The position numbers were made by a program, and so were the translations under genes. The notes under the pieces are model-generated. The model had not been told where the DNA came from. It ran no database searches and was given only the letters and a program-made list of their open reading frames with translations. This document shows, piece by piece, positions 1 to 12,074 of a DNA stretch of 64,000 nucleotides. Within the stretch, counting starts at the first letter, position 1. Each line of letters starts with the position of its first letter. This DNA is from Lepidodermella squamata. Lineage: Eukaryota; Gastrotricha. The stretch is from contig JBLDXI010000014.1 of the NCBI GenBank assembly GCA_047495785.1, forward strand, positions 62,001-126,000, written 5' to 3'.

Positions 1-1181
1 TTGCGATGCAACTCTTTGCCATTTTCGATTTTTATTTCTTACCCGGAGTGTGCGATCGAAAGATTGGTAATTGCAATTACCAATCATGTTCTTTGCTATC
101 ATGATAGCTACTGCGGTTACAACTATTTGGCAACCAGTAAAGCTACGATGGTTTTGGGGAACTAGTAGTCAAAACTAGTAGTTTCACAGCCATCACTGCC
201 CTATTATGATTCCCTGAAAAAACGATCAACAGCCGAAACTACCATCCGAAACAACATCAACTTTTAGACATTACCAGCAGCAACCTGCAACACCTACAAC
301 CTAGCCAATAAACAGTCTAATACACTAATATGTCAATAAAAATCATTGGGCTGGGCGCGCATCCTTCTGTATAAAACTGGTAAGAACACCCACCTAATAA
401 ACCAAATAGTTGTGGGAAGATCCGTCCAGATAGTTGAACCAGGAAAAAATTTAATCAATGAAAACGCAGTGGAAATTTCCGTTGTGTTGGTGTAGAGGTT
501 GTCTTGGCCTGAAAAGTCACCTCGCCGCCGATTTTACACAGGAGAAAGACATTCTTCGAAATGGTTTTGGCAGGAACATTCATTGGCACCTATGATTCGA
601 TAAACCGTTTTCTTGCGAAGTTTTACCCACGTGGTAGGTTTACGTAGGAACTTCCGAAACGTGCGCTTTTTAAAGCACTTACACTCTGGCGAAGTAAATG
701 GCAAACTGAGGTTGAAAGAAAGGTGGAAGATAGTATCATGGAACTTCCCATTTAACTTTGATCTTTGATATCGCTCCAGTCCGGCAGCATGTCCGGCAGC
801 CTACGTCTTGACGTTCCCGAGTAAATGTGATCTTTGTCGCACTAGTTACAGAGTTAAAGAGTTACAGAGTTAAAGCATCCCATGAATTTTCCGTTATTAC
901 TCAGTTTTAGTGAAATCAGACTGCAGGCATTGGCGGGAACTGATTTGATCAGTATCTCCAAATAGTCTCCTGTTGCTTGAAAACTAAAAGAACTAGAAGA
1001 GCGGTGTTTTGTATTGGAACTCAACTCAAGAAACCTATAACCTCAAGCGGACCAGGGAAGGTCAACCAGCGTCAAAACGAAATTCTAATCGTCGTACCTT
1101 ATGCCCGTCTCTCCGAACCCAGTTTGCGGGTCGGCAAGAGCCGTTCCAGCAAGAGAGAGAGTTAGTAAACCCGTCGACCAG
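1..1181. other. Intergenic, no gene recognised
   Basis: Only short open frames are present, with no recognisable domain and no phase-consistent exon chain. A small tandem of a 16-nt unit (around 846-876, motif gttacagagttaaaga) is visible. The region leads into the left arm of the foldback repeat at 1182. Confidence 0.5.
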
Positions 1182-1983
1182 GCCGTTTCAGATTCCATAC
1201 GCCATGAAATGCTTCCCAAGCAATTGCTTCCAAAGCAACTGCTTAGGAGAAAAGTACTTCCCAAGCAGGCAAACCGAAATGGCTAAGCTTCTGAAGCAGT
1301 TGCTTCCCAAGCAGAGTTGCGCATTTTTCACTTATTCACTTATTCACCACCGCTGAACCACAAAAGCAATCATAGTAAATCGCCAGTGAAGACAATAATT
1401 ATATTGTTAGATTCCGAACTAATGCATCTCGATCAGTCTCACCCTTAGCCCTCCACCCTAGCCGCCATTTATCGTAAGCTACGCGCCAAAACAACCACTT
1501 TGATGACTCATTTGATTGTAATTCAAGGAGCCTGACGTAATGATGCAGTATGTTCGGCTTTGTTATCACTGATCGCAGTGATCGTAATCAGCATTTACAT
1601 TCAAGGGTCGACCGTAATTCCCATACAAATCCATAAATAGTAAAGTGAGGGTTTTGGCGCGTCGCTAAGGATATCCAGATATGAAAATAAAACATCTTTT
1701 TCATTAAGTTTTCATTTTTACTGTTGAAATCATTGATAGATCGACGATTGATCATGCAACGGATCATTGCTCCGTGTTGCGCGCAAACCGCGGTAACAGG
1801 GCTAAATAGCGAATTTCGTTAAAATCTAGCTTGCTCGAATAGTATTGCTTCCCAATCAATTGCTTGGGAATCACTTGCTTGGAAGCAGCTGCTTGGGAAG
1901 CACTGAAGCAGTGCTCTCTAACCGTGATGCTTTGGAAGCAATTGCTTGGGAAGCATTTCATGGCGTATGGAATCTGAAACGGC
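1182..1983. repeat. Foldback-type inverted repeat, 56-bp perfect outer arms
   Basis: Positions 1182-1237 are the exact reverse complement of 1928-1983 (56 of 56 bases by eye). The inner part of each arm is built from diverged copies of a short palindromic motif around TGCTTCCCAAGCA and GCTTGGGAAGCA (1208-1313 on the left, 1845-1955 on the right). About 550 bp of unrelated sequence lies between the arms. Arms made of short reiterated motifs resemble foldback elements or large MITEs. No transposase frame lies inside, so if mobile it is non-autonomous. I see no clear target-site duplication. Confidence 0.7.
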
Positions 1984-3270
1984 TCGACCAGAGAACAGAG
2001 CGTCAAAGCGGCCTTCGCGTTGCGCGTTTGTTGTGCGTCGGGATTTTGAATCACCCGCTCTCATTTTATGTTGTAATTAATATTATTTTTATCTAAATAT
2101 TTTTAAATAAATTATTTTCTATTAAAATGTCAATAATGTGAAAATCATTCTTAAAATTCCGCACACTTTTTTGAATCGAGTTTTAGGTGTAATCGAAATC
2201 TCAGTCGAGCCCCATCTTTTCCCTTCATGAACTTGAACCCCTTTCACGTGCGCCCTAGTGCTGGTAGCTGGTGGCATGAAGAACATGTCGAGTTAGGCAA
2301 AGGACGCTTTGAAAACGGAACCAAAGTGCAGCGTAAAATACGTTTTTTGCATGTTGTATGTTGTGCTATCAATTGCCCCAAATGGTGAAAGGATTTTTGC
2401 AACCGGTGCTCATTTCGGCTGAAAATTGAGTTCACGAGATACGAGATACAAGATGTAGTAAGTAGTAAGCAGACATCTAAACGATTTCACCTCTAGCCCT
2501 TGACCATTTTTGAAATAGCACTGTAATAAGCCTTTGCTAAACTGCTGCTGGTTTATCCCAGTCACCAGTCAATGTCAAATGCTGTTGATGAGTTTTTTGT
2601 AGCTCGCTGTTCCCATACTTTAGCTTTCGTTTCAACAAAAGCTTGGGGAAAACTTGTTTCTGGGATAAGAGGCGAAGGAGGAGGTGGTTTGGTTAGTACT
2701 CATGACACATCCAGTGACGGCGCTATGTTCAGGGATTTTCTGCAACATCAGTAATTACTTATTAGATATCCGAAGTCAAAAGCCATATAACCGAAGTCAA
2801 GGCAGCACGAATTGCCTCCTAGCTGCATAACCCTTGCGCCTTCCCTGAACACCCCTGCTGCAGGTATGGATTTATCAGTGCTTGATCGATCATCTACCGA
2901 TTCGTTTTGGTAGCCTGACCTTTCTCCGAAACAACACTTAATTAGTAAAGGAAGAATGTCATCGAGAAAAGATTAACTATCGGCACGTCATTGCTGTATT
3001 CATTTGTTGCACATGAAGAATGCCGTCTTACACTAGATTGAGCATTACAAGCAAAATATATGGGTTATCCTTCTAGTTTTGCCTATTGCAAACCGACGTC
3101 GGGCCCAGGTTCTGCAGGTTATTGCAGCGCTGCTCTGCTTTAAACCCGGAAAACTATCCCCAAGTTGATAGTAGATATTATTTGCCCTGCTAGATTTGGC
3201 GATGCGTTGTTTCAAAATTTTTTCGTTCTATTTATTATAGATGTGTGGACTATTTTTATAAAAAAATTTA
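1984..3270. other. Intergenic region upstream of E2F
   Basis: No exon chain or protein domain is visible. Short frames such as 2572-2754 have no family features. The last few hundred bases probably hold the E2F promoter and 5' UTR, but I recognise no specific element. Confidence 0.4.
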
Positions 3271-5198
3271 ATGGCATCTTCCTCCTTGCCTGGACGGCAC
3301 GAGAAAAGCCTTGGCTTACTTACCAAAAAGTTCGTGAATTTACTTCAATCGTCTAAAGATGGCGTGTTGGATTTGAAACTGGTGAGTTGTTCTTTGCACG
3401 TGAGATTTGATATATCAATGGCAAACTCATCTTAGGCGGTTGACAGCTTAGAAGTTCGACAGAAGCGCCGAATATACGATATAACCAATGTTTTGGAAGG
3501 AATCGGTCTTATTCAGAAGAAGACCAAGAATAGTGTGGAATGGAAGTTGGTTGTTTTCCAATCACTGTTGGTCATATTAGTTCTCTGGTCAATTTTAATA
3601 GGGGCGGCAATCCAGTTATCGGCGGCCAATTTCTCAGCGACAAAATCAAACGGTTGCAAGATGAACTCAACCATCTAGAGCGCCAAGAGAGACTCATTGA
3701 AATGTATGCGCTGATTGCTCAGCAGAACATTCGCAATGTTATGGAGGATCCAGACAATTTCAACTATCTGTACGTGACTTACGAAGATCTTTGCAAAGTT
3801 TTCAAACCAGACGAAGTTTTGCTCACCGTTCGAGCCCCATTTGGAACTGTGCTTGACGTCCCTTTACCTGAAAAGGTAGTGCCGCTTTTTATCATTCTGT
3901 ATTTGTGATCTATTTATAATTTGCACAGCTTGCACAATGGCCTTCGTCATACTCACGACGATTCATTTATCAACTGCATCTTCGCAGTTCATCCGGTCCA
4001 GTATTTGTCAGCTTAGTCAACCGAGAATTGTCGTCTCATCATCTCACGTTGCTTCCTCAAGGCCAATCAGCTGTCGGCAATCAGAGCCCTGGCGGCACAA
4101 ATGCAATGCAGCCATCTAGTGCCATGCCATCTTCGCCAGCACCTATCGCTCCGCCATTTCAGCTGATTCAGAGCAACAATCGGTTGTCATTAAGGTATTT
4201 TTGTCTGCTAAACGATTTCAAATTAACCTTTGAATATATTTTAGCAATCAGCAAAGTCAGCAACAACTAGGAATTGCTGGTCGTCAACAATATTTAGCCG
4301 GACAGAGAGGCCAATCAGTTAGAGAGCTGAGAGAAAAAGCAGATGTGGCCGCAACTTTAGCTGGCGGAGCAAGTGTAGCGAGCTTTGCTGGCGGAAAGCA
4401 AATCACGATTCCACAACGAGTATCGCCTGTAGAATCGGATAATGCAGCAGGAACATCGCGTAAACCCGCAACTCGACGAGGTGCAGTCGGCGTGAGAGGT
4501 GGCAACCGGCGGGCTGGTAACACAATTGATCTCGATCCCCCAGCAAGCACCTCATGGTCCGGCACTGCCAAGCGGAACGCTTCAGGTAAATCTTTCGAGT
4601 TTTCTTGCCAAGTTGACAGTTACGAGCGCCTGCGAGGATTAAGAAGTGTCATATGGAAGGCGTATATTATATTATTTCATTTGCAGCTATGGAAATGAAA
4701 TCCGAGCTGCTTTCGCCGCAGCACGGTCTCCCATTAGGCGATGAGTTGGAAGCTGACGACACTTTTTCGCCGCCAGCCTACAAAAAAGCTTCCATGAGCG
4801 AGATGGCTGGCCAGTTCAGTGCCACCGATAACCCGTCCGACTTCGAATTCGACCCAGCGTCGGACCCGGCCGTGTTATCGGCTCCATCGACGGCGTGGCC
4901 TACGCTGTCTAAGCTGCCCAGTGGCGTGCTGTCATCGGGTATTTCTCCGCAGCCGCTGCTGTTACGTCACTCCCTCGACTCACCCCTATCCACCATCTCG
5001 CCCATCACGCCGACAACTGAGCTTCTCAAGGATGTGGCCATGCCGCCCGGACACCAGGCCGTTTTCACCGGCCCAGCCGATTTGTCTCCGTTCCTGCGAC
5101 TCAGCCCACCTCCAACCGATCGCGACTACGTCTTCAATCTTGATGATCTCGAAGGAATTCAAGAACTGTTTGACATTCCTCTGGGTCACCAAACGTAG
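3271..5198 (+). CDS. E2F4/5-like: E2F transcription factor, E2F4/5 subfamily
   Basis: Six exons join in phase: 3271-3381, 3436-3545, 3602-3875, 3929-4194, 4245-4585 and 4687-5198, giving 537 aa. The start ATG at 3271 precedes [18 protein letters not shown], the beginning of the winged-helix DNA-binding domain. Exon 2 gives the core [16 protein letters not shown]. Exon 3 has the leucine-rich dimerisation helix and the start of the marked box ([19 protein letters not shown]), which continues in exon 4 ([18 protein letters not shown]). The middle is Ser/Pro/Gln-rich. The C-terminus, with [20 protein letters not shown] followed by EGIQELFD, matches the pocket-protein-binding transactivation motif of E2F4/5. 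These factors pair with DP and recruit p107/p130 in the nucleus. Length exceeds human E2F4 (about 413 aa) because of the longer middle. No cyclin A box is seen, as expected for this subclass. Confidence 0.95.
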
Positions 5199-7250
5199 CC
5201 GGTTGGCTAGTCTCATCGAACTAGCTCGTTTTACTAAATGGAGCTATGTGCGTTTCTGTATCTTCATCACAACCATGAATTATGGGTTCTCTTATTATAA
5301 ACTTCGGAGTGACATGCACATGTATACATACATTCGAACGATATAATTGTACATGGATACATATGATACCTATGATATGAAATCTGATTAATTTTTTAGA
5401 CCCTGTCTTGTTTATTCTCTTCCGTATTCGCCCTCGTGTACATGATAGACGATTTCATCAGTTGATTGTTACGTTTGCCGAAAAGTTATGCTTATGTGTT
5501 GCTTGTTCTTGACCTACCAACGCTTAGCCGCAGCTTTTTTGAGTGGCCAAGTGCATTTATTTACGGCAACTAAGCGTGAAGAAAGATCGAACGAATATGG
5601 AATGGAATTTTAGTCTGCATTTGTCGTTCGTTCCTTGTAGACACACGTAAGGTGCACATGTTTTATGTCTGCGAAGCCTCCGATTCGGCTGGTCGGCCTT
5701 TATATGCTCATTCTGAGAGATTCTCCAAACGGCCGACCGTCACTCGATCGAGAACAAAGTAGGCTTAGTAGCGCATTTCTTAGTTTCTTGTATGCTATGC
5801 ATGCAGGCGTGTTCTTCTGAATTTCTATCACATTTGCGGAAAATAAACATTGAAGAAACGTTTTATAATCAAGTGTTTTTTAATTGAAGCGTTAATTAGC
5901 GGTGCATTCTTCAGCATGAACCAACCATGCTGAATAAACCCCTGAAAGCACTTGGTCGAAGTAAAGGAAAAGTATGACTATACGAAGTCTAATTAAGATG
6001 CGAGGCAATATTTTAAAGTTCTAAAGCTCGAAGTGGGGCCAACATGCCTCCTCAAGACCAAATAACACCATCGCAAACAATTCACCTGGAAAATTAGAGA
6101 TTTTGATGCGCGCGCACTTGATCGCGACTATCTTGCAAACAGTAGCAGATATCTATTGAGAAACGGATTTCAGATTAAAAATGAGCATGAAAACTGCGTT
6201 AGGAAATGGAGACAGCTTCAATTTGAAAATATCATAACCCACGGTTATTACTTGTGGCGGCCCAAATACCGTAATTTGGGGTGACTTCGGTTAGTGGGGT
6301 GACAATATAGGTTTTTGCGATCGACTTTCAATTGACTTGAAGCGTGATTTATTGCATGTTTATGGGTGCTGACACTGCCTTTGAGGCATGTGAGAAAGGT
6401 CTACAAACCGCTCATTTGATATCGATAGAGAGTAAGCAGGTCTGTGAATTGTTGCAACCTGCTTATTCCACGGATGAGCTTGCCGTTCAATCGGGCGGTT
6501 TTAATATGGTTTCAATCTGACTGGTCTAGGGTCTAGATATTAGATATTACCCATAGAGATTTCGAGGCACAGCGTAGCATATTGGCGGCGGTTCAAAGCG
6601 CCGGCGTTTCCGTCACCCGAAAACAATCGCCAAAAATGGGTGTTACCCAGCGTGTTTTCAAGGATCGATTCGGTGTTTAAAATTGCGGTTTTGGAGTGTA
6701 GTTGGGGGAAGGGGGGGGGGGTGAAGACCGTTTTTCTTGCGATTTCGGCCAAATTTTGCCCTTTTTGATGTTTAAAATTTCTCGTTTGGTGTATAAAATT
6801 TAAACTGTTAAACTGCTTGAAAAAACACTGGTGTTACCCATAAGATAAGTAAGCGCAAAAGAGTTTTGTTTGATTAATTGAGTTTTTATTGCTGTAGGCC
6901 ACTTTCATTATAACAGTTGTCCACGAGATTTTAACCGATGGAGCCTCTTCTCGAACGAAACGTCCCAGAGACTATGTCTCTAATATTAGGAATCAATAAC
7001 AAAATTCAACATAGTTAGATAGAGTCTTGGAGACAATGTCTCTATCAAGAATCAACAGCAAGATGACATAGATTGAATGGCTAAATGGAAGTAGGCGTTC
7101 GAAAATCATCAAAGTTTCATGTTCTTGTGCATTTATTGTTTGGAGCCGTGTATGACGGATGATGGTACGTCATTTTAGAGACGCAGTTCTGAAAAACAGC
7201 CAAATAGATCTTATCAAATCAAGCAGTTAATTTTTTTACCATCGCCAAGT
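5199..7250. other. E2F 3' region and intergenic DNA
   Basis: No coding exon could be supported. The stretch includes a run of nine or more G at about 6710-6720. It also has an imperfect duplication of roughly 75 bp around 6965-7075, in which two copies of a block containing AGAGAC-ATGTCTCT lie next to each other. These look like low-value repeat debris. Confidence 0.4.
5842..5847 (+). terminator. Possible polyadenylation signal of E2F
   Basis: An AATAAA hexamer lies about 640 nt after the E2F stop codon with no gene in between. It is the first canonical hexamer on this strand that I noticed in the 3' region. Confidence 0.4.
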
Positions 7251-7736
7251 TCAAGACTTTCTGCGCGAATTCGAGCTCATTTGGGAGAATCGATGCGCAA
7301 CGTCTTCCACCTCTATACAATTTGAAACGAAAAATTTATAAAATTTCTTAATAAAATCGCAAACAAACCTTGATCTGATGACATTTCTGGATTGGATTTG
7401 AGCCGTTCAGCATTTTCTTTCGCCAATTTTCTTCTACATTTAGGATGCTAAAAAATATGCTATAACATTACTAATAAGAGGAATATTATTAACTTACCGT
7501 CCTCCAATTTTTTGAGAAATTTCTTGACTGCGGTTTCGAGTAAAGAGACGCCGCGTCAATGAATTCCAAGCAAACCACGCAAACGGGGTGATCCTCAAAT
7601 CCTGTTAATAAAAAGAGCTTTTGAAATGGATACTTTGCTTTCGTCATTACTAACCGAACTTCTTCTTGAAGAGAAAGTCAGCCTTACGCTTTTCAACCAA
7701 GTCATGCTCCACGTTTGATTCAGCTTTTTTCGGCAT
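7251..7736 (-). CDS. Small spliced protein with a C-x2-C...H-P-x-C putative zinc site (unrecognised)
   Basis: Four short exons on the minus strand join in phase with canonical GT-AG introns: 7736-7655, 7601-7498, 7447-7369 and 7312-7251. They give 108 aa from ATG to TGA. The protein starts MPKKAESNVEHDLVEKRK, continues ADFLFKKKFGFEDHPVCVVC, and later has NWRTHPKCRRKLAKENAERL. The spacing of CVVC and HPKC suggests a single zinc-binding module, loosely like BED or other transposase-derived fingers, set in a lysine-rich basic protein. I do not recognise the family. Three introns of 50-56 nt that all keep phase and carry pyrimidine-rich acceptors make chance unlikely. It could be a domesticated transposon finger or a truncated gene. 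The 3' end follows the repeat-rich region below 7250. Confidence 0.6.
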
Positions 7737-8326
7737 GATAAAAAAGTTCTATAAAACAACAGAGAGAAAGCGTTACTAAGATGACTGGAATTCGGAACGC
7801 AAATTCGGGAATGGTGACCAAAGAAACTGAATGATCGAAGGTCATCATTATTAAAAGGGTGTCAATAAGAAAGTAACGGAGCCAGAATCAGCACAGAAGC
7901 ACTCATAGATTATCTGATCATCGTCATCAGCAGCAAGTGTCTGATATGATTCGGCGAGACGCGCCAAAGCTATGACATAACCGGCTACAGAGGCGCGCCG
8001 GAAATAACGGCTTTCAAGTATGGTTAAATTACCGTAACAGGGATGGTTAATGTACGCCGGCAGGTTCACTGCGTTTCACTGCCCGGGCGCGGATTTATTA
8101 AGGCAACTTGCCGCTAATGACTTGCTAATGACACCGCAGATAGAAACGAAAGTCTCGACGCCTGGCAATAACCGCAATAACCAGGCAATAGCGCGCGCCC
8201 ATTCATGGCCGAAAGTGGACGCGCCAAAAGTTGCGAGAAGAAGGAACGAAAGTGTACGAACGTAAATTATTGTAAAATAAAACGTAAATTATTGTAAAAA
8301 CGGAACTTCCCGCCGGTAGATGGTGA
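7737..8326. other. Intergenic, possible promoter of the small zinc-ligand gene
   Basis: No supported exon. Open frames at 7851-8069 (-) and 8050-8265 (+) overlap each other and have no domain features, so I treat them as chance. Confidence 0.4.
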
Positions 8327-8495
8327 CATGCGCCCAGAATTTTGCGCCCAGCGTGTTTGCGCCCACAAAAATGCGCCCTGACTTTTGCGCCCTGACTACT
8401 GCGCCCATAAATTTACGCCTTGACATTTGCGCCCCGACTTTTGCGCCCATACAGTATGCGCCCTGACATTTGCGCCCCGACCTTTGCGCCCAGTG
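8327..8495. repeat. Left arm of minisatellite foldback (TGCGCCC unit)
   Basis: A tandem array of roughly 15-17-nt units whose core reads TTTGCGCCC, separated by variable A/T/G spacers. It is the reverse complement of the array at 9046-9213, most closely near the outer end: 8328-8390 matches the complement of about 9147-9211 with few changes. Together they form an inverted repeat with about 550 bp between the arms. Confidence 0.75.
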
Positions 8496-9045
8496 TTCTT
8501 TCCGCTTTGCCAATGGCAACTGTTTCATGATGCTCATATCTTCGAGATGTCAGTTAATTTCATGTTACCGAGGAGGAGTACAATTTTGAAAGGTAAAAGT
8601 TTGATAACTTTTTCCACTAGATACTAGATGGCCTACCTGCGGTTGACTTCCTAAAATTCTGGAAAAATATCTAAAAAATATCTTGGCTCCTGTAGAATAA
8701 GGGTATTGATTTTGTTTTCCCGGATTCGATTCCATTATTGACTGCAGATTTTTTGGAATCGAACCCTCGATAACCCTAAAAACACCCCTCTGGATCTCTT
8801 CACCTGGGTGGTTTGTTATATTAAATATCTGAAAAGTCTAATACAAAAGTCATAAAATGACTGAGTTTTCTATTAATGAGCACGCTTGAAGGTGCATTGA
8901 CTTTTCGCCAACACAGAACTATAGAAATAAGAAAATAATTTTCAGGTATATCTTCTTTAATCACAGATCAGGTATTTGGGGAACAGCCAGCTCATATTAG
9001 GATCTATATGATTAGGCGAAGAAAGTTTTCTTCCAACACACAAAT
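8496..9045. other. Spacer between minisatellite foldback arms
   Basis: About 550 bp of AT-rich sequence with no domain-bearing frame. If the two arms are ends of one mobile unit, this is its internal segment, and it encodes nothing that I can recognise. Confidence 0.4.
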
Positions 9046-9213
9046 CGGGGCGCAAGTGTCAGGGCGCTATTGTCAGGGCGTAAAAATACGGGGCGCAAAA
9101 GTCGGGGCGCAAATGTCAAGGCGCTTGAATCTGGGCGCAAATGTCGGGGCGCAAAAGTCAGGGCGCATTTTTGTGGGCGCAAACACGCTGGGCGCAAAAA
9201 ACTGGGCGCATGT
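9046..9213. repeat. Right arm of minisatellite foldback (GGGCGCA unit)
   Basis: A tandem array of units with the core GGGCGCAAA, for example around 9094-9115 and 9131-9165. It is inverted relative to 8327-8495. The outer edges agree (ACATGCGCCCAG on the left against the complement of 9202-9213 on the right), which supports a common origin. Confidence 0.75.
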
Positions 9214-9867
9214 AACTACAATTCCTTTCCGCCTTTTTCTGATTTCGGTTACTACACACAAGCCGCTAATGATCACTGCGCACAGGTCAGCAATAATATG
9301 ACGTAGCGGGAAATAATGAAAAAGAGACCAGCAACAAAACAGTCGCATTTCTTCATTTGATTATTTCCAAACAAGATAATTGTGTTTGATAATTCAAAGT
9401 TATGTCTCTTACAAGTAGTGCTCGGCAAAACAGCAACCACCAACGATTATTTTTAAATAATTTCTTTCATTTACATCAAAAATATCATTGTTGCAATGAC
9501 TTGTGTATGCGTGTGCGTTTCGCGATCAAGTCACCGGCCTCAACCTCTGGTGTTTATGGTAACTGAGCACTTGAGAAACAGCACGAGCCCCCGAGCCCAT
9601 TTTAATCATTTTTTGCGATCACGTGCTTGAAAAATCACGAAACAGTTTTGCTTAATAACGCAAATTTCTCGAGTTGCGTGCAAAAAACTGCTGCACAGCA
9701 CTTTATGTCCACATTTCGGCCGGTTGCCGAAATCACAATAATTTAGGAAGTAGCCGAAATTAGGGAATTCTACTCTAAGCAGGTAAATCTTATCATTTAA
9801 TTTCGAAATAAAAAAGTCGAATTCATACTCAATATGTCATTTTATTATAAGAAGCAGCAAAAAATGA
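9214..9867. other. UPF3 3' flank
   Basis: No exon seen. The hexamer TTTATT at 9841-9846 reads AATAAA on the minus strand, 22 nt past the UPF3 stop, so it is a likely polyadenylation signal and the UPF3 3' UTR is probably very short. Confidence 0.5.
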
Positions 9868-11713
9868 TCAAGAATTGCCGCCAGAGGGAGGCGGCGCGTT
9901 TCCGCGTCGCGGATCGAAGCGAACCGGTCGATTTGACGCGGCGCCACCTGCCGATGAAGACGACGAGACCGCTGCGGCGAGAGACCGCGAGAATACCATC
10001 GTCCGACCGACTGAATGTCCTGAAGCGGCCGGACGACTCGACGCAGCCGGCGGAGCGTCAGAGTCTTTGAGACGCCGGTCAGTCTCGTCCTCGCGTGGCT
10101 TCCGGTCGGCAGGCTCACGGTCGAAGTCTCGTTGCCTCGACGACCCGCTACCACCCCGGGCTCCTGAACTGCCAGCAGATGACGGTTTGTTGCCGCCCGA
10201 GCTTTGAGATGTCGAATCCTGACGTCGAGACTGGCCACCCCCAGCCCCGCCACCGCCACCGCCCCGATTAGCACCTCCTCGCTGTTGAGGCTTCGGCCTG
10301 CTCGACCTGTCTTCGTCGTCATCGGCAACTTCCACGAAACGCAAATTTTGCCCGGGCGCAACTGGCTCACTTGCTTTCGGCTGATCGTGCTGACGAGGCG
10401 TTTTCGGGGCCGCAGATGCTGCTGATCGGTCTGAACGTTGATTGCCAGCAGGCCGGCGGTTGGTATCATCCCGTTCATCTGTCGTCGCCGGTCGAGCAGA
10501 GCCAGCCGGGCGTGGTTTCCGTTGATTTTCCGACCTGTTTTGCTGCCTATTGTAACCACCTTCATCTCTTATCGGCTGCTCGATAGAAGTCTGTTCCTTG
10601 GCTGATGTCGATCCCGCTGCCGGTTTCGACGCGATTTTTACGCTTCCGACCGCTGGAGCCGCGGCAGCTTGCTCCTTCGCTTTCCTGTTCGCTCCTCCCC
10701 GATCGCGTTTCCTATCTCGCCGTTTCTTCTTCTGCTCAGGCGCGGCTTCCGACTGATGCTGCTTGGCTTGCTTTGCCAGAATGCGCCTCGCTTCCATCTT
10801 CCCGCGGCGACGTTGTTCAAGAAACTCCACCAGTGGCGACTTCTTCTTCGAGAAATCATCTTCCGATCGGAGCCTTGCTTCAATTTCACGCAGCATTTCA
10901 TCAGGGTTCAACTGAGCCACCTGCTCGCTATTGCCGGGTATGATTGTCGAACGCGAATTAGACAACTTGTCGCAGAATAATTTGAAATCATCGTCGTCAA
11001 TGAGGGTTCCCTGAAACACAAACAAAACAAATGCTCGATAAGAAATGTGGCTGAAATTGACGACCAACAAACATCCAATTCAATTTTCAGAGCTCTAAGT
11101 GTCTCTATTCAAGATCTTCATGACATCCGACCTTTTAAGAGAATAAGCAAGGATTTTTCTAACCTTCAAAGTGTTCAGCTTCTTAGGTTTTCTTGCAAGT
11201 GAAGGATCAGGCAGCATGCCGGATTTTTCGACACCATCTGGTTCAGCGGCTAAAAACTGGTATGAACCATCTGCAGCTCGATCCGGAATGCGCTGGTTAG
11301 GGGCGAACTCGACCAAAGCTGGGTACATGTGGCCTTTGGCATCGGCGAATTCGTAGCCGTCCCACCGCGCGCATACACCATACACGTCATCAAGCTTTCG
11401 AAGGCCGACATAGGCCCTACAGCACGCAGCCTCGGCTCCAGCACTAAATACACACACCAAGTTGAACTTATACTGGATAGTATTTCATTTCAGCAAACCT
11501 GTAATCAGCTTTGCAATAATGAAAATAACGATGCTCGGGCAACGGCGAGATGACGGATAGAAACTCATCGGCCGTTAAGGTGGGTGGTAGGTGTCTGAAG
11601 ACAATTTTATTTGTCATCATCGACGCGCCACACCCGCTGCGGGCATTCGCTTGAGCTTCACCATCCCTAGAATCTTTATCGCCATCGACCTTTCTGTCAC
11701 TTCCTCGAACCAT
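9868..11713 (-). CDS. UPF3: Regulator of nonsense transcripts 3 (UPF3)
   Basis: Three exons in phase: 11713-11499, 11443-11164 and 11010-9868, giving 545 aa. Exons 1-2 encode the RNP-fold Smg4/UPF3 domain: KIVFRHLPPTLTADEFLSVI, PLPEHRYFHYC, then YVGLRKLDDVYGVCARWDGY and YPALVEFAPNQRIP. This domain binds UPF2 and links exon-junction complexes to nonsense-mediated decay. Exon 3 is a long, charged, low-complexity tail rich in Arg/Gln/Ser/Gly with several basic patches, starting GTLIDDDDFKLFCDKL. Near the C-terminus SNRPVRFDPRRG resembles the exon-junction-binding motif of UPF3B (inference). The gene is last in a same-strand cluster after Rab and UVRAG. Start choice: ATG at 11713 is the first Met in the exon carrying the domain start. 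Confidence 0.93.
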
Positions 11714-12074
11714 TACAGGCAGAATTAAAAATAACTAAACAATCAATGATGCACGAGTTAGAAAAGGCTGAATTTTATTCAAAAAGGCTAGGCTTCAAAG
11801 AAGAGACGAGCACGCTGAAATTGCCATTTTATGATACATAAAAATGATTCATCTCATCGCTGAACGACTTAACACCAAATAGAAAAATTTCAATTAATAT
11901 CAATAATCACTGATTTTGCTTATAATAATAGCAATAGTAATGATAATCAAAATAAATATAAATAGCCCTTGTAAAAACCTATAGGTATGCGTTGTAGCAC
12001 CGGCCATGAGGCGCCTGATTGCAATCCCAAAGCGAGAACGTGACAACAAATAGTTATTTATAGCTTAATATTGC
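11714..12074. other. UPF3-UVRAG intergenic spacer
   Basis: About 360 bp of AT-rich sequence between the UVRAG stop and the UPF3 start on the same strand. It must hold the UVRAG 3' end and either the UPF3 promoter or a trans-splice acceptor. I cannot tell which. Confidence 0.5.

Noticed and set aside
9875-10943. Plus-strand open frames opposite the UPF3 tail
   Set aside because: They are shadows of the GC-rich, low-complexity UPF3 third exon on the minus strand and show no domain or splice pattern.
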